From: Tetracentron sinense
Lineage: Eukaryota; Streptophyta; Magnoliopsida; Trochodendrales; Trochodendraceae
Direction: 5' to 3'
Length of the DNA stretch: 64,000 nucleotides
NCBI GenBank assembly: GCA_015143295.1
Contig: JABCRI010000149.1
Span: 1-64,000 of the forward strand
The position numbers were made by a program, and so were the translations under genes. Shown here piece after piece: positions 11,454 to 21,840 of this stretch (positions are counted from its first letter, which is position 1; the number at the start of each line of letters is the position of its first letter). The notes below the pieces were generated by a model, which saw nothing but the letters and a program-made list of their open reading frames with translations, was not told where the DNA came from and ran no database searches.

Positions 11454-13285
11454 TTGATGTGAAACTACCTAAAAGTAAGAAATCCATGTGACAAATTTGT
11501 AAGCATCCTTAATCATCTTTCAATCTCCAAGCAAGGAATTCCCAGCCTGACCCAAGCCCACCACCTAAACCCATGTCCATAACAAAACCCTAAGCCCAAG
11601 ACCCCTAAGCCCAAGACCATGACCTTCCCTAGGCCTAACCTCGGCTCACCTCAAGCTCAACCTATCCTGGGCCTAAACTCTAGATCCAGGTTTCGAGGAC
11701 CAAAAGCAACAAAAAACCAAAACCCTTTCTAAAGCCCAAGTCCACCCTGACCTACCACACTTCTTAACCCTTAACCAAAGCCAAAACCTCTGGACCAACA
11801 CACACTTCCCACCCAAGAACCCATATGCGTACACCTTTTTGGTGGAAGGTTACCGTGTAACCTGCACACACATATGCTAAAACTTACCCCATGGACCAAA
11901 ACCCCAAACCCATTTCCCTATTCATGTTAAACCCATGAACCAAAACCCAAGGCACATTCCCCATCCTTATCTAAAGCCCAAAATCTATTTCCCTACTCAG
12001 GTTAAACCCAAAATCTGTGTTAAGCTTAATCACTTAAGGTTAATATATTTTTTTTTCTAAAAATCAAGGTTAGATGGATGAACCTTAGGGGTGAGTGAAT
12101 GTTAACCAAAGTTATTGGGTGTTAAAAAGTGACACATAGCGGCTGTAGAGGCCTGTGTATTCCATCAAAAAGAATAATTTTTCTTATATATAAAATATAA
12201 TTTTTTTAAAAAAATTAATTTAATTTAAATAATAGGTCCCCCGATCCTCTTGTCCAAAAAAAAATTTCCGGGGGCCAAAAAAAAAATCCTGGTTCCACCC
12301 CTGCCTATAAGAAAATCACGGCTCCAACCCTACTTAACAGTGAGGCAGTTCGTCAAAGTCACCCTTTTCCTTGTATTGCCGATTCAAGAACTCCAGTTTA
12401 GTCGTGCTTATCAAGGGACAAACAAACATTGGGATCCACCACTTTGATGTTTCCTACTTCTTACTAAGTGATCTCTAGCTAAAAGTCAATATTACTTACC
12501 TGATCCTGACCATCAAATTTTATGATTTTATATTTTTTCGATTGCCTACAAGAAATGCCACATATAACACTGCAGGGATCATCTGATCAGTTGGATCAGG
12601 ACCGTAGCACCCAAAAACTTCCTCTATTAGATTCCGCCTCTGTTCTCAAACCTTCGTTCCAATGCTTGAGAGCCAATACATGTGCAAGCCACCGAAGAAG
12701 AGCTCTATAGCTTCGGATGTTCAAAATTGCATTGGGCACGCTGACTATCTGCCGCTCCCCTGTTCCGGACACTTACTAAACTGTGCTGTCTGTGCATTCC
12801 ATGTATCACGTGTGATATGTGAGATACGAAAAATGAACAAAACAAGAACACACACAGACCAGATTTATGTGATTCTCATTAGTGCTATCATTTCGAAAAG
12901 GTAAGGAAGGTCTGTCTTCCCAGCTTTTAGTGCTGGTCGACGAAAGCAACTTACGGACACTAGAGTAGCTCCTCTCAAGTTGAGGTATGTCCACATAGTC
13001 GCTGAGATATTCACTATGAACCCCAACAAGAGAATTTACAGAGATGGGATCTTGCTATTGCCGCCCCTCACTTTGCTTGATAAAAAAATAGGGCTAAATA
13101 TTAAAATATGAAAGTACCATATTAATAGAAAAAACGATAGGTAGGATGTTCAGTCCTCGCAGGCTCCCTACTACCTATCTGGAGCATTACTTATCAATTC
13201 AAAATGCTGTTTGATCCATAATTGTCAATTCAAAATGCTTATTAATTTTGAGGAGTGTTAGGCCCTGGCGCAATAAGTCAAATTT
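11454..13285. other. Module 1 spacer, non-coding
   Basis: Rich in short C/A motifs such as AACCCAAAGCCCA and CCTAAGCCCAAGACC, especially 11520-12010. It matches 18895-20630 of module 2 at high identity. No open frame is conserved between the two copies, so nothing here is called a gene. Confidence 0.6.
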
Positions 13286-13458
13286 GAACTCGGATGGGCA
13301 ACAGCGCTTGCTGTTGCCCTGTTGCCCATATGTGTCTTATAAAATGAGGGCCCACCAACTGTTTACATGGGAATCACCAAATGATAAAAATGGGGCTCAT
13401 TTTGCAAGACACATATGGGCAACAGCGCAACAGCAAGCGCTGTTGCCCATCCGAACTC
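13286..13458. mobile_element. MITE, 173 bp, 9-bp target-site duplication
   Basis: Almost perfect inverted ends (GAACTCGGATGGGCAACAGC at the left, complement GAGTTCGGATGGGCAACAGC at the right). Flanked by GTCAAATTT at 13277-13285 and 13459-13467. Module 2 has the empty site near 20610-20625 (AAGTCAATTTTTTTCC). Mutator-type by the duplication length. Confidence 0.85.
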
Positions 13459-14089
13459 GTCAAATTTTTTCCAAAGACACAAAGAGTTGGTGCAACACAA
13501 AGTACTGCTACCTAGGGAGATGGTTAACACTTGTTGCCACCACCTTGCGTTTGGAGAAGAGTAAGACTGATTGAGGCTAGCATTTTTAATTAATTTTTGC
13601 TGCATAATGCCTTTTTTAAAAGCATTGATGGTGGCAATCTTATAATTATAGAGGGAGTAGGAAGTTATTAGCTAGCTGGTTAAATAGTGGGCTTTTCAAC
13701 CCCATACATAACTCATGTGAATTGATGCTAGTACAGTCAAGCGGGGGATACACACTGCCACTGAGACAAATTGGTAAGTGTATTTTATATAGAGATTTTT
13801 CTCCGTAAAATTGTCACCAATTTTGCATTAGAAGGGAGCTCCTCTCAAGGCGCTTGAAGCATAGCTCGCTTCATATTTAAACACAATTTCATGAACATTA
13901 AGCGTAGGGGGTATTTTTGTAGTTCGAACTTCGAAGAGTAAATGGAGGCACAATTTACATATATAATGGAAATACATGCAGTGCATGTGCACGTAGAATA
14001 CAAAATTTAAAACCTGGAAGTAGAAAAAATTGAGAACTTCCAATCTTTCATAAAAAGCTCAGTAATAGAGCTGAGAACTGAATCTTCTA

Positions 14090-14339
14090 ATGGCAGTTCT
14101 ACTCTCAGCTCTTCCAATACTGGTAGCTTTACTAGCAAACACAGCTCTGTCTCTAGAATTCCACTTCTACAGAAATTCATGTCCCCAAGCAGAAATGGTG
14201 CAGAGAAAAATAGTTAAACAGCATTTTAATAAAGATCCATCTCTGTCAGCTGGCTTACTTCGACTGCATTTCCATGATTGTTTCACCAGAGTAATATTTT
14301 AAGCTCACTTCTTTTCTTTTCTGCTCTAGTTTATGAATC

Positions 14340-14398
<59 letters not shown>

Positions 14399-15409
14399 AT
14401 TTTTTTATTATTATTTTTTTTCTGATGTTCACTTTCTAGTGTTGACATTTTTTCCCTATCCTGTTACAGTAATTTAATGTTTGATTTACTAAATGGGTAT
14501 TAACTGTTCTTGAGATTGATTTTGATTTTTGGAAGCTCATCTTGTTGCAGGGTTGTGATGCTTCTGTTCTTCTAGATAGTAAAGGAGATAATGTGGCGGA
14601 AAAAGAAGCTTCCCTAAACTTGAGTCCAAGAGGATTTGAGGTGATTGACGAGATAAAATTGGAGTTAGAGAAGCAATGCAAAGGTGTTGTTTCTTGCGCG
14701 GACATACTGGCGTTGGCGACCCGAGATGGAGTAGCTTTATCTGGAGGATCATCTTATCATATACCAACTGGGAGAAGAAATGGGACGATTTCTACCATAG
14801 GAGATGTTCAACTCCCTGGTCCATCTTTCTCCATCGATGCTGCTTTGAGTGCTTTGATTAATCTTGATTTGGATGATCTCACTACATTACTAGGTAAAGC
14901 TGATAAACTGGATGGTTAAGATCATCCATTCAGGTCATTGGTAGAGTTCCCTTATATCCTCATTTGTTAATTGGATGGAGAATTTGATATTATTTATTTT
15001 TATTTTTTTAGGTGCTCACAGTATCGGATTCTGTCACTGTGGCTTCTTCGTGGACCGGCTTTATAACTTTGAAGGTACTGGTCTACCTGACCCAGACCTA
15101 GATCCTGGTCTTCTTGATAGTCTTCAAAAGAAATGTCCTATACCCATTAATCAGATCTTTAACATAAGCATAGATCCCACTGTGTTCATGACTCCCATGA
15201 CTAAGACACCTTTTAATCTAGACAGTTCCTTCTATCGTGGGGTGCTTGATGGGGAAGCGATTCTTTTGTTGGATCAAGAACTGGCCTTCACTGATGTTAC
15301 TCGTACATTGGCATTAACCTACATAAACAAGCCCAATGTTTTCCGGGGGAAATTTTCCAAAGCCATGATCAAATTGGGGAATGCGAATGTTTTAACAGGG
15401 AGAGATTAG
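14090..15409 (+). CDS. PRX: Peroxidase B, class III peroxidase with a frameshifted C-terminus
   Basis: Three exons: 14090-14290, 14551-14893 and 15012-15409 (313 codons). The signal peptide MAVLLSALPILVALLANTAL precedes [20 protein letters not shown] (distal) and GAHSIG (proximal histidine) are intact. The intron that separates exons 2 and 3 in A, C, E, F and G is absent, here and in D. Compared with D, an 8-bp loss between two AACAGGG copies near 15394 changes LTGQQGEIRLNC to LTGRD-stop, so the C-terminal cysteine and tail are gone. Even if the frame were restored, the Cys codon TGC would read TTC. GRRDG reads GRRNG. Six bases are missing in frame (SALINL versus SAFKVINL in D). A TATA box present before D is deleted here (about 14036). 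It may still make a truncated protein, but is probably a decaying gene. A MITE with two solo LTRs sits 11 bp behind the stop. Confidence 0.82.
14343..14396. repeat. (TA)n microsatellite in intron 1 of peroxidase B
   Basis: About 26 TA units, absent from the same intron of D. Expected to vary in length between individuals. Confidence 0.95.
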
Positions 15410-15483
15410 ATTGAATTTCATGCTTCGTTTGTTTTGATGTAAAATAGGGGAAAACAAATGAAATTCATGGAAAACGTCAATTG

Positions 15484-15840
15484 TGTTAAGAGTCATCACC
15501 AAACTCTAACTTATCCACAAGATAAGTAGAGTCTAGTTGGATAGGGTTAAAATAGTTTATCTTGATAAGAGTCTTTTGTAGTTATCTTTTAGGAGTCTTT
15601 ATCTTTACTTTATCTTTATCTTTACTTTGTCCTTATCTTATCTAAAGTAAGAGTTTTGCCCTATATATATAGTGAGAGAGGTGAAAACGTGAATAATAGT
15701 GTGGCTGTTTTTTTTATTCCTTTTATTAATAAAGCTTTACTTCTTTTCTCTTCTCTATAGTGAAATCTTGTTGCTTGGTATTTATGCTTTGTGCTTTGGT
15801 AATTGAAGTGCTCAGAGTTTTGATTGTTACATATTCTACA
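15484..15840 (+). mobile_element. Solo LTR 1 nested in the MITE
   Basis: Starts TGTTAAGAGTCATC and ends TTACATATTCTACA, with AATTG on both sides (15479-15483 and 15841-15845). It contains a TATATATAG promoter-like motif at about 15663. The family is not identified. 357 bp. Confidence 0.82.
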
Positions 15841-15857
15841 AATTGTCCTACAGAAAA

Positions 15858-16815
15858 TGTTATTATCTGTATGCTAAAAGGCAGAGTTTACCGATCACCA
15901 ATTTGTATGTAGCAGTAGACCCGTAGATAAGAATTCCAGAATCTGTATGTTTGAGAACAGCAACAAAAAATCTGTAGATCACCAGCAACTCGTCAGTAGA
16001 GAAGATCGAGGCACGTGTTATGACACGCTGACCTTAAGGTGAAATCCGCCCCTACAGGTTCTTCTCAACCTGTGATGCTCGTAGGATAAATGCGGGCACC
16101 CCCAGGATACAACGATCTATTCCAGAGATAAGGGAGCACTCTCCTTTCTCTGGTCACAGCGAACTCAACCGTAAAAAAAATTCGGAAGATCACAAAAGAA
16201 AGCTTTTTGAGAGAACTCTGAAATTCGTGTTTGTTGTTGTGTATTGTTTACAGAAACTAATACACTTATATAGAATTTCTAAAAAACCGAAAGGAAATTC
16301 TTTTAGATCTGAAACTGAAATAGGAAATTAAATTCTTAATACCGTTTTTAATAGAGTGATTAAATATTTTATAACAGTAATAAAACGGTAATAAAACGGT
16401 AACTATTAGTAACCCAAAAGCCAAGAAGAAGTAAAAAAAATAAAATAAATAAATAACCATTCAAGACCCCACGCGCGCGGCCCAGCCCGGCCCTGCTCGC
16501 CCGGCCGCGCGTGTGTGTGTATCTTTGATGTTTGCGCACCGGCGCGACCCGTATGAAGGGTTTCCGGCCCGGCTCGCCAAATTTCCATTGAAACCACTTT
16601 GGCCTCCCCTTAGGCCTCACACATGCGCGAGGGCCTAGCCCACTCCTTTACTATTACCCAAGTATGAAAGTGTTAGAGTTTATAAACTCTTTCACAACTT
16701 TCTCTCTTTCCGATGTGGAACTAAAAACACAAGGCAAAAATTAAGTTTTACACTTTTTACACAACACACCCACAACACCAACAACACCAAAGAACCCCAC
16801 ACACAAAATACAACA
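15858..16815 (-). mobile_element. Solo LTR 2 nested in the same MITE
   Basis: Plus-strand ends are TGTTATTATCTG and AAATACAACA; GAAAA is on both sides (15853-15857 and 16816-16820). The minus orientation is preferred because the minus strand carries TTCCACATCGGAAAGAG followed by TTTATAAACTC, common near plant LTR promoters. A GC-rich block lies at 16470-16560. 958 bp with no coding content. Confidence 0.75.
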
Positions 16816-17168
16816 GAAAATACACGCGAAAAATGACATTTTCCGTAGAAGTCTTTTGTTTTCTCCTGTTTTACATCAAAACAAACGGAGCATCAGAAGA
16901 ATAAATAATGGGAGCCACTGAATTTATTGTAAATTAAATTTTTCTTCACTTCCATTGAGTTTAGCTCCTTCAATTAATGTCACAAACGGGAATTCATATC
17001 TTTTCTTTTATTTTTCCTGAATTTTTATTCACAGGAAACATTGAAAATGCAATAACATATCAAGAAACAAAACAGTGAGGAGAGCAACTAAACTCAGTTA
17101 TTGTCATAACCCATAGCTCTTAAGAAAGGTAACCACACACAAACAGTCCAAACCAATTAACCCCGTTT

Positions 17169-18522
17169 CTAGCTATTAACTATAGCGCATTGTTTCCTAA
17201 TTTCACCTGATGATCCTGTCTTAACATCGATCTGACCCATCTTCTCCATGGAACTGGCAAACTCTAGAAGGAAATTTTTAAGTGAGCCTTGGAGGAGTTG
17301 AGTGATGAAAGATTTTGAAGTGGAATTTGTGATTAGAGCTGCATCGGATTCAAATAGACCTCGTCTCTTAAGTAAAAGTGAGTAGTAGCTAAGGTCGAAG
17401 GTCCTGAAACTGCCTGGATCCATTTCGACATTTGTCGTAGTATCATTAGGTGTCTTGCACTTGTTCGCCTTAAGATTTGCAGCATACTCGCTATCTAGAG
17501 AAGGATCTTGATCACCTACCCCAGTAAAATTGTAGAGGCGGTCCGAGAATGAGGGACATTGAGAGATACCAATTGTGTGAGCCCCTGTGATATTAAGCTA
17601 AAAAAGGTTATTAATCTGTGATATGATTTGTGGGTAAGATTTCCAGGTACCTAATAGTTCTTAGCTTACCAGATAGCAGAACCAGATCTTTTACATTGAG
17701 TCCTTTGTTAGCGAAAAGTGTTCGGAGAGTAGTGAAGTTGCTAGTTGGACCAGGGATATTAGATAATGCCTCCGAGGACCTTGAGATAATGCCGTCTCTT
17801 CGACCAGTTGGAACTTTCCAAAAAGGACCTCCCTGTTGTCCACAGGAAATATATACCATGAAAAAGAACTTAAGAAGAAGAAAAAAGTGACAGCGTTTTT
17901 GAAATCTTACTGTGGCTACAATTGAGTCTCTTGCGGCTAAAGCAAGAACATCGGCACAGGAGACAATGCCTGGGCATTCGGCTTCTAGTAAGGTCTTCAC
18001 CCTGTCAATGAAGTCGAAACCTCGAAGGGACAGATTTGGAGCACCATCCTTTTCAGCATGGTTGCTTGAAGTGGAATTCACTAGTACAGATCCATCACAA
18101 CCCTGATAAGCAAAACAATATCTTCTTATATCATCTGAACCTAAATAACCACTATACTGAGACATCTAAAAGGAGGAAAATCTGTGAATACTAACATATC
18201 CATAAGAAAACCCTGAAAATTCAAGAGAGAACACTTTCACTTCTTACAGAAATAAAGAGTCTTTAAAAGTAGATATTTGAAAATCAGAACAGAGAAAGAA
18301 GAGGAAACTCACCCTCACAAAGCAATCATGGAAGTGCATTCTTATAATGGTCGCTGCCAAAGATGGAGCATTCGGGATATGCTTACTGACAAAGTCTAGC
18401 ACAATCTTCTCTGCTTTGGGGCAGCTATTAGAGTAAAAATCCATTTTCAAATCAGCTAGAGCTGAACCTAGATATCCTAAAATACACAAGAGTATAATCC
18501 CAACACAGCCCATTCTTGCCAT
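17169..18522 (-). CDS. PRX: Peroxidase C, class III peroxidase (PRX3/39-like), intact
   Basis: Four exons: 18313-18522, 17911-18102, 17670-17832 and 17169-17584, giving 326 residues. [19 protein letters not shown] is the signal peptide. [11 protein letters not shown] (distal haem site), [36 protein letters not shown] (proximal histidine) and [21 protein letters not shown] follow in the canonical order. All eight structural cysteines are present, ending RKQCAIVNS. The sequence is most like Arabidopsis PRX3/PRX39-type enzymes as I recall them. Sequons NST, NFT and NDT predict a glycosylated secreted protein. It faces gene B tail to tail; a tail-to-tail pair could produce overlapping 3' transcripts, but this is not shown. 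It is the only undamaged gene of the two modules. Confidence 0.93.
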
Positions 18523-18590
18523 TTTTTTTTGGAATGTTGATAGTTTGAAAGAAACTTCACTTTTTACTGTATGAGTTTCTCTCTACTAAG

Positions 18591-18597
18591 ATTTATA
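18591..18597 (-). promoter_or_regulatory. TATA box of peroxidase C
   Basis: Minus strand TATAAAT about 70 nt upstream of the ATG at 18522. The same motif lies at 24691-24697 before E. Confidence 0.55.
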
Positions 18598-20342
18598 GCC
18601 CTCCTCCTATTATTTGAATTGAGCTACAACTTACAAGCCAAGAAGGAAAACAGTTGAAGTGGGGGTGGCCCCGCCGCCAGCAGAAATAACGTGATTGGAA
18701 GATTTCGCTGTTAGTTTCATGGTAATAATGTGACTCTGAAAGGGCAAAAGTACCTTAAAAGGGCAATGTTTCATGGTATATTAATAGTTCCATGGGAATG
18801 TTATGCATGACGTACACTGCCTTTAATTTGCTTCATGGTAAATTGATAGTTCCATGGGAATGTTGTGACACTACCTAAAACTAAGAAATCCATATGACAA
18901 ATTTGTAAGCACCCCTAATCCTCTCTCAATCTCCAAGCTTCAAGGAATTCCCAACCTGACCCAAGCCCACTACCTAAGCCCATGTCCATAACAAAACCCT
19001 AAGCCCAAGACCATGACTTACCCTAGGCCTAACCTCGGCTCACCTCAAGCTCAATCTATCCTGGGCCTAACCTCTAGATCCAAATTTTGACGACCAAAAG
19101 CATTAATAAACCAAAACCCATGACCAAAACCCATTCTCTATAGCCCAAGTCCACCCTGACTTACCACACTTCTTAACTCTCAACCAAAGCCAAAACCTCT
19201 AGACCGACACACAAAACCTCTAGACCAACACACAAAACCCTCCCAAGCACCCATATGCGTACACCTTTTTGGTGGAAGGTTACCGTGTGAGCCGCATACA
19301 CATATGCTAAAACTTACCCCATGGACCAAAACCCAAAGCCCATTTCCTTATTCATGTTAAACCCATGAACCAAAACCCAAGGCACATTCCCCATCCATGT
19401 TAAACTCATTATCCAAAACCCAAAATCTATTTCCCTACTCAGGTTAAACCCAAAATCTGTGTTAAGTTTAATCACTTAAGGTTAATATATATTTTTTCTT
19501 TTTAAAAATCAAGGTTAGATGGATGAACCTTAGGGGTGAGTGAATCTTCACCAAAGTTATTGGGTGTTAAAAAGGGACAAATGGCGGCTGTAGAGGCCCG
19601 TGTATTCCGCCAAAAAGAATAATTTTTCTTATATATAAATTATATAAAAAATTAATTTTATTTAAATAATAGCTCCCCCGACCCTTTTGTCCAAAAAAAA
19701 ATTTCCGGAGGTTTTGGCAACCCCTCCAAAAAAATATAATCCTGGTTTCGCCCCTGCCTATAAGAAAATCACGGCTCCACCCCTGCTTAACAGTGAGGCA
19801 GATCGTCAACGTCACCCTTTCCCTTGTATTGCCGATTCAAGAGCTCCAGTTTAGTCGTGCTTATCAAGAGACAAACAAACATTTAGGATCCACCACTTTG
19901 ATGCTTCCTAGTTCCTACAAAGTGATCTCTAGCTAAAAGTCAATCTTACTTACATGACCCAGACCCTCAAATTTAATGATTTTCTATTTTTCGATTGCCT
20001 AAAAGAAATGCCAGATTTAACACTGCAGGCACCCAAAAACCTCCTCTATTAGGTTCCGCCTATGTTCTCAAACCTCCGTCCAACGCTTGAGACCCCGACC
20101 ATCACAAAAACTCCGATATATATGCAAGCCCCAGAAGAAGAGCTCTATAGCATCGGATGCCGCCACTCCCCAGTTCTGAGCACTTTACACACACAAGAAA
20201 ATTAGATTTATGTGACTCTATGAAGTTGAGGTACGTCAATAGAGTCGTCGAGATGTTCACTATGACTTGCATACGTCCATGGAGTCGCCGAGATATTCAA
20301 TATGAACCAAAGCAAGAGAATTTACAGAGATGAGATCTTGTA

Positions 20343-20406
20343 GTAGCCGCCCCTCCCCTCCCCTTCCCTCCCACCCCACCCCACCCCACCCCACCCCACC
20401 CCACCC
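20343..20406 (+). repeat. C-rich minisatellite (CCCCA)n, G-quadruplex-prone on the minus strand
   Basis: About eight CCCCA units after a CCCCTCCCCTCCCC stretch. The minus strand reads repeated GGGGT and could fold into a G-quadruplex. Module 1 at about 13050-13070 has only a short, unexpanded version. It lies about 1.4 kb upstream of D. Confidence 0.85.
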
Positions 20407-20899
20407 CTTAATAGAAAAATAGCACTATATATTAAAGTATGAAAAAACCATATTATATTATATTAATAGAAAAAAAGAGAGGTAGGATGTTTAGTCATGG
20501 CAGGCTACACCCTACTTATCATTGGGCATACTTATCAATTCAAAATGTCGTCTGGGCCATAATTGGCAATTCAAAATGCTTATTAATTTTGGGGAGTGCT
20601 AGGCCTGGATGCAATAAGTCAATTTTTTTCCAAAGACGTAGAGTGGGTGCAACACTTGGTGTTGTTGCCCTATAACGGGAGATGGTTTAACACTTGTTGT
20701 CACCACCTTGCGATTAGGGCTAGCATTTTCTATTACTTTTTGCTGCCTAATGCCATTTTTAAAAGCATTGATGGTGACAATCTTGTAATTATAGAGGGTA
20801 GAAAGTTATTAGCTAGTTGGTTAAATAGTAAGCTTTTCAACCGCCTAACTTTAATGATGTGAATTGATCTTAGTCCAGCCAAATGGGAATACACACCGC

Positions 20900-21450
20900 T
20901 ATGAGGGAAATATTATGTTAGAGAAATAATGATGTAATATCTATGAGATACACAAGATCTCATAGACAATATTAAATCAGCATCAATCAAAGAGTTGATT
21001 AGATTAGATTTCTATATTGAGGTTAATGTAATCTTTATATAAACTCTATTAGAGGTCATTGTAAACCATCCAATCTATTCAATAGAAATCTCTTTTCTAT
21101 CATGGTATCAGAGTGGGCGACCTTTTGGGGACCGCTTAGTTCTTGTTTTTCTCTTTCCGGTGAGTGGTGTCACCACCGGCCGCCGGGTGTAAAACCTTTG
21201 ATTTTTATTTTAAATAAAAATCTCGATTCTCATGTGTTTGAAGGGAAGTATTAGGAAAATAGTATGTTAAAGAAATAATGATGTAATATCCATGAAATAC
21301 ACAAGATCTCATAGACAATAATGAATTAGCATCAATTAAGGATTTGATTAGATTCGTTTCTATCTTGAGGTCAATGTAATCTCTATATAAACTCTATTAA
21401 AGGTCATTGTAAATCATTCAATCTATTCAATAAAAATCTCTTTTCTATCA
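20900..21450 (+). mobile_element. TRIM (terminal-repeat retrotransposon in miniature)
   Basis: Two direct LTRs, 20900-21102 and about 21237-21450, frame an internal part of only about 135 bp. The primer-binding site TGGTATCAGAGTGGGC directly after the first LTR fits initiator tRNA-Met. ACCGC is on both sides (20895-20899 and 21451-21455). The corresponding place in module 1 (about 13755) lacks it. Non-coding and non-autonomous, and its insertion separates spacer from the D promoter by about 390 bp. Confidence 0.88.
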
Positions 21451-21775
21451 ACCGCCACTAAGACAAATTGGCAAGGGTATTCCATACAGAGTTTTTTTCT
21501 CCATAAAATTGTCACTGATTTTGCATTAGAAGGGTGCTCCCCTCAAGGCGCTTGAAGAAAAGCTCCACTTCATATTTAAACACAATTTCTTATTAAGCGT
21601 ACACAATTTCTTATTAAGCGAAGGGATTGTTTTTGTAGTTCGAACTTCGAAGAGTAAATGGAGGCGCAATTTACATATATAATGGAAATACATGCAGTGC
21701 ATGTGCACGTAGAATACAAAATTTAAGACCTGGAAGTTCGAGAAAATTGAGAAGTAGAAATCCACTACTCTGATC

Positions 21776-21784
21776 TATATAAAA
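21776..21784 (+). promoter_or_regulatory. TATA box of peroxidase D
   Basis: TATATAAAA about 60 nt upstream of the D start codon at 21841. The 33 bp around it (about 21751-21783) are missing in front of B. Confidence 0.55.
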
Positions 21785-21840
21785 TAACTTCCAGTCTTTC
21801 ATAAAAAGCTCATTAATAGAGCTGAGAACAGAATCTTCTA

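Larger units (their letters stand above)
15421..16892. mobile_element. Short MITE behind the stop of peroxidase B, swollen by two solo LTRs
   Basis: Ends are inverted repeats of about 35 bp: TGCTTCGTTTGTTTTGATGT on the left and the complement TGCTCCGTTTGTTTTGATGT on the right. TCA is present on both sides (15418-15420 and 16893-16895), a 3-bp duplication; D has the uninterrupted sequence at about 22990-22997 (with GCA). Without the two solo LTRs at 15484-15840 and 15858-16815 the element is only about 147 bp. A 3-bp duplication fits CACTA or Harbinger-like transposases, but the ends match neither consensus, so the superfamily is left open. Confidence 0.82.
10862..18660. repeat. Tandem module 1: convergent peroxidase pair B/C plus spacer
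   Basis: The unit begins TGGGGGTGGCCAGGTCGCC and ends behind the promoter of gene C (CAGTTGAAG). The next unit begins with the same sequence at 18661, and a third, truncated one at 24761. Inside, spacer, gene B(+) and gene C(-) occur in the same order and orientation as spacer, D(+) and E(-). Module 1 is longer because of MITEs at 11152 and 13286 and the nested insertion at 15421-16892. Confidence 0.88.

Noticed and set aside
11520-12010. CCCTAAGCCC / AACCCAAAGCCC motifs, considered as interstitial telomere repeats
   Set aside because: No run of the plant telomere unit CCCTAAA; the motifs vary and both modules carry them as ordinary spacer.
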